Source of the DNA: Sparassis latifolia
Lineage: Eukaryota; Basidiomycota; Agaricomycetes; Polyporales; Sparassidaceae
DNA: 64,000 nucleotides
Assembly (NCBI GenBank): GCA_018466975.1
Contig: CM031553.1
Location: forward strand, 496,001 to 560,000
Reading direction: 5' to 3'
Made by a program: the position numbers and the translations under genes. The notes beneath the pieces are model-generated. The model ran no database searches, was not told the origin of the DNA, and was given only the letters and a program-made list of their open reading frames with translations. Below are positions 58,430 through 64,000 of this stretch, piece after piece (positions within the stretch are counted from its first letter, which is position 1; each line of letters starts with the position of its first letter).

Positions 58430-59200
58430 TTGGCCCATCGGTCTGTGTAAGGAGTTGTAAGCGATCGGCTCATAGTGATAAAGGGAATGCTGGAGCGATT
58501 GGCCCACCACCATAGGAGTATTTCTGAGTGATCGGCCCACCGCCATAGTGCAACTATTATACAGGCATGGGCCCACCGCCACGGTGATAGTTTTGAGTGA
58601 TCGGTCCACCATCATAGGTGTATTTTTGAGCGATCGGCTGATCACCTCGAGGCTACTATACAGCTATTGGCCCACTGTCATAGATAGTGTTCTGAGCGAT
58701 GGGCCCACCACCATAGGTATATTTCTGAGCAATGGGCCCATCGCCACTGGGGCTATTATACAGCCATCAACCCATCGCCATAAGTAGTGTTCTGAGCGAT
58801 GAGCCCACCACCATAGGTATATTTCTGAGCGATGAGCCCACCGCCATAGGTATATTTCTGAGTGATCAGCCCACTGCCACGGGGCTTTATACAACCATCG
58901 GCCCACTGCCTCCGTGGTAGTACTGAGCGATCGGCTCACCGCCATAGGTATATTTCTGAGTGATCGGCCCACCGCCACAGTGCTATTATATAGCCATCGG
59001 CCCACCGCCACTGTGGTAGTACTGAGCGATCGGCTGACTTCCAGAGGGTAAGTTCTGAGCCATCGGCCAATTGCCTCGGGGCTACGATACAGCCATCGGC
59101 CCACCGCCATAGGTAGTGTTCTGAGCGATAGGCCCACCGCCATAGATATATTTCTGAGCGATCAGCCCACCGCCACTGGAGCTATTATACAGCCATCAGG
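58430..59200 (+). repeat. GC-richer minisatellite of about 33-35 bp units
   Basis: About twenty units of the type CTGAGCGATCGGCCCACCGC and CATAGGTATATTT, alternating with units ending GGGGCTATTATACAGCCA. CpG is frequent, unlike the surroundings. The minus strand is open through most of it (MAVGRSLRNIPM-like repeats); I take this as a by-product. Confidence 0.85.
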
Positions 59201-59219
59201 TAACCTTTTTAGCCCTTAA

Positions 59220-59861
59220 AGTTCCATCACTTATAACAATGATTCTCTTCATTTATCAGGAATCATAACTTCAAAGGCTCCTGACTTTCCCAATTCAGGC
59301 AAGTGTATTTTAAGGTCAGAAATCTTTAAAAAAGGCAGAAAAAAGCTGAAAAGTTAGAAACATGACCTAGGTAACCTTAGGTAAGTCGGTTTCTAAATTA
59401 GGAAACTGACTAAGTAGACCTTCTTGTCATTCACCTCAGTATTACAAAAGTGGTTTATCGCTCAAATCTTGATGAAATCAAATGTTTTAAAGTGCTAACT
59501 AGGTCTATTTTTCAGTTTCAATTCAATAGTGATGGTCACAATGCATTAAACTCAGTACAACACTCTATAAAATGTAATTTCAATATTCTCTGAAATAGAG
59601 CTGTTATCTGTTATCTGATCTAATTGCTACAGTCATGCATCTGTTGATTATACAAGTCACACTGGTTTTCAATACAACTGTTTTGAATGTCCACCTATAC
59701 TCAACTTGTAGTTTGGCCAAAAGAACCATTAGAACATTTGTAGCTAAGTTCTATTTCTAGAATTTTCCCACAGTTTGGAAAAAGTACGTCATAGATCAGG
59801 TTGGCCTTCAAAGGCTCACTGCTTATAAGAACAATTCTTTTCATTCCTCAGGAATTATAAC
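59220..59861 (-). repeat. Long GTTAC repeat copy, reverse orientation
   Basis: Reverse complement of 24921-25600 along its whole length, with start motifs at 59861 (GTTATAATTCCTGAGG) and 59269 (GTTATGATTCCTG). Confidence 0.82.
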
Positions 59862-59980
59862 TAGGTCACATATTAGATAATACAAAGCTGTGATATCATC
59901 AAAAGCTGTCTAAGAAGGTATATGGACTGTGTCGAAATCACCTTATACATGACTATCACACTTAGAAGGGCAAGCAGTAT

Positions 59981-60159
59981 ATGCCAAAAAGTATGCATCA
60001 ACAGCTTTGCGGGTCAGCCCAAAAGTCATTCAATGTTCAAGCACCAGAAGATATTAGTGAGTGGCAGATACTTGAGATATTGAAAACTAAAAAGAACAAG
60101 TCTACTGATTTGCAAGATGTTGATGAGTCTGAACCTATCAGTAAAAAGAACATTGTACA
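59981..60159 (+). pseudogene. Unrecognised coding fragment cut by a GTTAC repeat
   Basis: Reads MPKSMHQQLCGSAQKSFNVQ, APEDISEWQILEILKTKKNK and DLQDVDESEPISKKNIVQ, then enters the repeat at 60160 (LRFLRYEGIV is repeat-coded). I do not recognise the product. Confidence 0.35.
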
Positions 60160-60430
60160 GTTACGATTCCTGAGGTACGAAGGAATCGTTCTTTATGGGA
60201 TAGGGCTTCTGCCAGATCTTGAGGACAGATGAAACGGCCCCTATGCGTGAAAACGACTTTTCAATACAAATTTGTATGCATGGGCTGCACCTAGTCCTGG
60301 GTTAGGTCTAGGGTTTAACTACAAACTTTGTAGTGCCTGTTGTTACTGTACTACAGCTTGCATACAGTCGGTCTTTCAAAGTGATTGTAGTGAAAACCAG
60401 TGCGACTTGCACAAATAGTGATCAACAGAA
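60160..60430 (+). repeat. GTTACGATTCC repeat copy with perfect terminal hairpin
   Basis: Here the stem is perfect: ACGATTCCT, loop GAGGTACGA, AGGAATCGT. Body as in the other copies (AAAACCAGTGCGACTTGCAC near 60395). Confidence 0.85.
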
Positions 60431-60479
60431 GTGCCACAGCAGTCACAGAGAACTAATGCATCATAGTCAGTGAAATTAT

Positions 60480-61850
60480 AGAAGCACATACTAATTCCAA
60501 CACATGAAAAGCAGTATCATTGTAATCTGTGAAGGAAATAGAGTATAATGCTCTCTTAAACCAAGTAAATCTGAGTAAAACTGGCTGAAATATCTCAGTT
60601 TTAGATTAGCATGAAGTGCAGGAAAATTGGACAAATGCCAGGAAAATTTTTGAATGACTCTAAAATGCACATAAACATGTTATATAGGGTGCCTTGTTTT
60701 TTACATGTAGTGCACATTTTGTTTTCCTCGAAGAAACAAGCAAAAGTGGGAGAGAATAGAGAAAATGGATTGTAGCACTGCAGAAAGTGATTCTGCTGTT
60801 CTAAAAGTGACAGTGTCATATTTAGCTTTAAAATCCAGTCAGAATGCCTACAGGGTTCATCCAAATTCCAGCAGAATTGACTGAACTACAAGCCTGGCAA
60901 GTTTGGCTGGATGTGTAGAAACAGGTGCTTTCAGTCAAAATGGATTGTAGCACCACAGAAAGTGATTCCTGTGTTCTGAAAGTGGTACCATCAGATTCAG
61001 CTCAAAGAACTGGTCGGAATGCCCACCTGGTTCATCAAAATCCGAGTAGAATTGAGTGAGCTACAGGCCTTGCAAGTTTGGCTGAAAGTGTGGGAACCAG
61101 TTGCAAAAGACTTGCCTAAATTGGTTAAGGTTTAAGCGGACAACGAAAAAAGCGTCGATGTGATCCAAAAAATCGAGCATCGACACTTTTTTCGTTCTCA
61201 GCGCTCTGGTGGCTGAAGAATTACTAAATTCAGAAAAATGTTCAAAGTCAGCTTCTGTTTCTGGACTAAAGAGCCGGTATACCCGGGACCACCATAGAGC
61301 TTGACTTCCAGGTTATTAGCTTCATTAGTAACTGTTGTAAGGCAGCTTTTAAGCACTATAGGCTCGGAGTTTTGGTATAAGTACAGGCTATGACAACAAT
61401 TGTAAGGTCTTTACAAACCCATACTAGGTGACATTTTAAACTATTATAAGGCCTTTACAACACAAACTAGATGATCAGAATATTATGAGGCCGTTACAAA
61501 CTGATTCTAGAGGGTGTACTAGAATTCAATAAACAGTATAATAAGGCATTGTAGGAGGCTTATGAAGTGTTACTATACAACATGCTAGAAGTCAATATAT
61601 CCCTTTGTAGGCTACTGTAAGGCCCCTACCAATGGATACTAAGTGGTATACTAGACTATTGTAAGCATCTTATAAACTGATACTAGATGATATATCTAAC
61701 TATTGTAAGGCCCTTATAAACTCACATACTAGGATATTTACTAGAGATTACTAGACACTATTGCAGGTTACTGGAGATTTTTACAAGTGACATCAGGTAA
61801 CATATACAGACTATTGTAAGCTCAATACAAACTGATACTATAGAGTATAC
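60480..61850 (+). repeat. Third copy of the 1.2-kb arm repeat
   Basis: Same order as 36403-37575, with the hairpin at 61146-61192 carrying one stem mismatch. Contains a short internal duplication (GATTGTAGCAC... at about 60767 and 60942). Confidence 0.8.
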
Positions 61851-61859
61851 AGATACCTT

Positions 61860-62270
61860 GCTATAGGCACATTTGTAACAGTTTCTGGTGTCATTTTTTG
61901 TAGTGGTTCGTATAGGCACATTGGTAACAGTTTCTAGGGTCATTTTTTGTAGTGATTCTTATAGACATATTAGTAACATTTTTTGTAGTGATTCTTGTAG
62001 GCACATTTGCAACAGTTTCTAGTGTCATTTTTTGTAGTGGTTCATATAGGCACATATGTAACACTTTCTAGTGTCATTGTTTGTAGTGGTTCTTATAGGC
62101 ATGTTGGTAACCCTTTTTTGGAGTGGTTTTTATAGGCCGTTGGTAACATTTTTTGTTGTGATTCTTGTAGAAACATTTGTAACAGTTTCTAGGGTCATTG
62201 TTTGTAGTGATCCTTGTAGACAGGCACATTTGTAACAGTTTCTTGCATCATTTTTTGTAGTGGTTCTAGG
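61860..62270 (+). repeat. About 49-bp minisatellite block
   Basis: Eight to nine units of TTTTTGTAGTGGTTCTTATA, GGCACATTTGTAACAGTTTC type. Confidence 0.85.
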
Positions 62271-62279
62271 ATGCTTACT

Positions 62280-62625
62280 AGACGTTATTATATGGCATAC
62301 TAGCAGTCAGTAGAGAATAAATTAGACTATAAGGAGCTTATTAATGGTTTCTAGGTGGTATAAATTCAGTAGATAGCATTGTAGATTGTTGTAAGACCCC
62401 TACAAACTGATACTAGGTGGCCTTTCAGACTATTATAAGGCCTTACAAATAAATACTAGGTGGCATACCAGGCTATTATGAGGTTATTGCAATACTAAGC
62501 AACTTGCTAAAGGTTAGTAAACTATATAGTAAGATATTGTAGGAGCTTACTAGACATTATGAAATCCCGAAAAATTATAAAAATATCAGAAAAATTGTAG
62601 CATGACTATAGAATCTAAGATTCTA
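62280..62625 (+). repeat. Degenerate about 50-bp motifs (CTATTGTAAGGCC type)
   Basis: Loose units such as ACTATTATAAGGCCTTACAA with ACTAGGTGGCAT, as in the outer arms of the inverted repeat. Confidence 0.6.
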
Positions 62626-62649
62626 AAAAGCTTCCATCAGATAGTTACC

Positions 62650-63365
62650 TTGGAGTAGGTACATGACATAGTAGGCTATGAAGGTGATCCTTATAGAATG
62701 AATATTAACAACTTTTTAGTCAGGTTTTTATATAGATTTTATAAAATGACATAGTAATATCATTTTGAAGCCATTTTTCAGCCAATTCTTTTGGAATGCA
62801 TAGTAATCACTTTTTAGTAACATTTCGATACACTTTTTGCAAAACAATATAGTAATATCATTTTGAAGCCATTTTTCAGTCGAGTCTTTTAGAATGCATA
62901 CTAGTTACTTTTTAGTAAGGTTTTTATATCAGTTTTATAAAATGACAAAGTAGCATCATTTTAAAGCCATTTTTTGGTCGAGTCTTTTAGAATGCATACT
63001 AGTCATTTTCAGTGATGTTTTTATATACTTTTTGCAAAACAACATAGTAATATCATTTTGAAGCCATTTTTTGGCTGAGTCTTTTATAATGCATATTAGT
63101 CATTTTTTAGTAACATTTTTATATACTTTTTGCAAAACAACATAGTGATCTTATTTTAAAGCCATTTTTCAGCCGAGTCTATTAAAATGCATACTAGGAC
63201 CATTTTAGTAATGTTTTTATACATGTTTTACAGAACAACATGATATCATTTTAACGCAATTTTGAAGAGCATTTTCAGGAGAGGCGTACTAACAATTTTT
63301 AGTAACATTCTTATACAGCTTTGATAAAAGGACCGAGTAATATCATTTTAAAGTCATCTTTTAAA
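62650..63365 (+). repeat. About 100-bp satellite
   Basis: Six to seven units anchored on ATATCATTTTGAAGCCATTT at about 62757, 62859, 62952, 63051 and 63151, each followed by GAGTCTTTTAGAATGCATAC and CTTTTTAGTAACATTTTTAT. Confidence 0.85.
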
Positions 63366-64000
63366 TAATCTCACTCTGAGATACTTAGCAATATGTTAGA
63401 CTATTATTAGGCAGCTATAAATAAATTATTATCTATATTATACTGCTTATTAACTAATATTAAATGATATGGAAAAAGTTGGTAGATGATATAGTAGACA
63501 TATAAGACTCATGTGATAACATAACATATTATTGTTATAAAGTGTTTTGCAAGCTCTAATACACTATTATAAGGCTCTTATAAACTATAATTAGGCGGCA
63601 TGTTATAACTCAGTCACGAGTATAATATTATTACAAGCATACTATATATTACTAAGCAATCTACCAGTTTTGAATAAGATTGTACACTATTATAATGCTT
63701 TTATTTAGAAAGCACTAGCATTTTCTTGTAACTACTATGTATAGACATATAAATGGCATGCTGGACTATTGCAGTACTGTTACCAAATATCTGTAAGTAA
63801 AATATTAGATAAATAGCATACTAAAATATTGTAATGCAGTTGTTCATGATACCTCGAGTATCCAAATAATATTGTTAGTTATTCTAATACTTTATTTCTT
63901 TAGTATCTGTATAAAATGAATTGTCACATAAATTTAGTTGAAATAAAAACAGAGTATTAGAGCTTCAAAAAATAATATACTAACAAGAAAGACTTAAGTT
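63366..64000. other. AT-rich tail without recognisable features
   Basis: No ORF of note and no clear repeat unit; loosely similar in style to the TATTATAAGGCTC motifs. Confidence 0.4.

Noticed and set aside
58391..59143. Repeat protein encoded on the minus strand (AVGRSLRNIPM units)
   Set aside because: The units vary in length by amounts that are not multiples of three, the frame is broken, and the repeat is better explained as a minisatellite.

Overview
This is nuclear DNA of a filamentous fungus, almost certainly a basidiomycete of the class Agaricomycetes. The genes are cut by many short introns (40-63 bp, GT-AG with a few GC-AG). Recognisable products include a RasGEF with REM and CDC25 domains, a TLDc/OXR1 protein and a YML020W-like hydrolase. 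The mobile elements (Helitron proteins of the DUF6570 type, a Plavaka transposase, a Ty3-type gag, hAT-like and Mutator-like non-autonomous elements) are those that fill mushroom genomes. I cannot name the species.

The window has two halves. About 1-20.8 kb is gene-dense, GC-richer and full of CpG. It holds an LTE1-like RasGEF (minus strand, running off the left edge), a 3.2 kb insertion island (nested TIR elements, a dead gene of an unrecognised family, a Mutator-like element with 305-bp TIRs), an OXR1/TLDc gene (minus), a 12-exon hydrolase gene read divergently from it, a small 174-aa gene and a large serine-rich coiled-coil protein. I rebuilt the spliced models by hand; reading phase holds at every junction I give.

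From about 20.8 kb to the end the DNA is AT-rich, strongly CpG-poor and almost wholly repetitive, with one intact spliced gene (386 aa, 21.3-22.6 kb). It holds a branched-chain aminotransferase pseudogene, a Helitron helicase fragment, a nearly full-length but dead Helitron Rep-helicase-peptidase gene (28.5-35.7 kb), a degraded multi-exon gene whose core looks like a TET/JBP 2-oxoglutarate dioxygenase followed by a chromodomain (37.6-42.6 kb), a gag fragment, a Plavaka transposase remnant, LTR-like pieces, a tRNA-like SINE head, and many satellite and minisatellite blocks (about 49, 48, 34, 100 and 190 bp units). A terminal hairpin beginning GTTACGATTCC recurs at least ten times and cuts several coding regions exactly.

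The most interesting material is the TET/JBP-chromodomain gene, which would pair a base-modification enzyme with a chromatin reader inside a transposon graveyard. Next is the Helitron, which carries its own chromodomain, has the HUH part of its nuclease inverted in place, and lies between 1.2-kb inverted repeats. Most premature stops are TGA, TAA or TAG codons that fit C-to-T decay, in line with methylation-linked silencing of this half.
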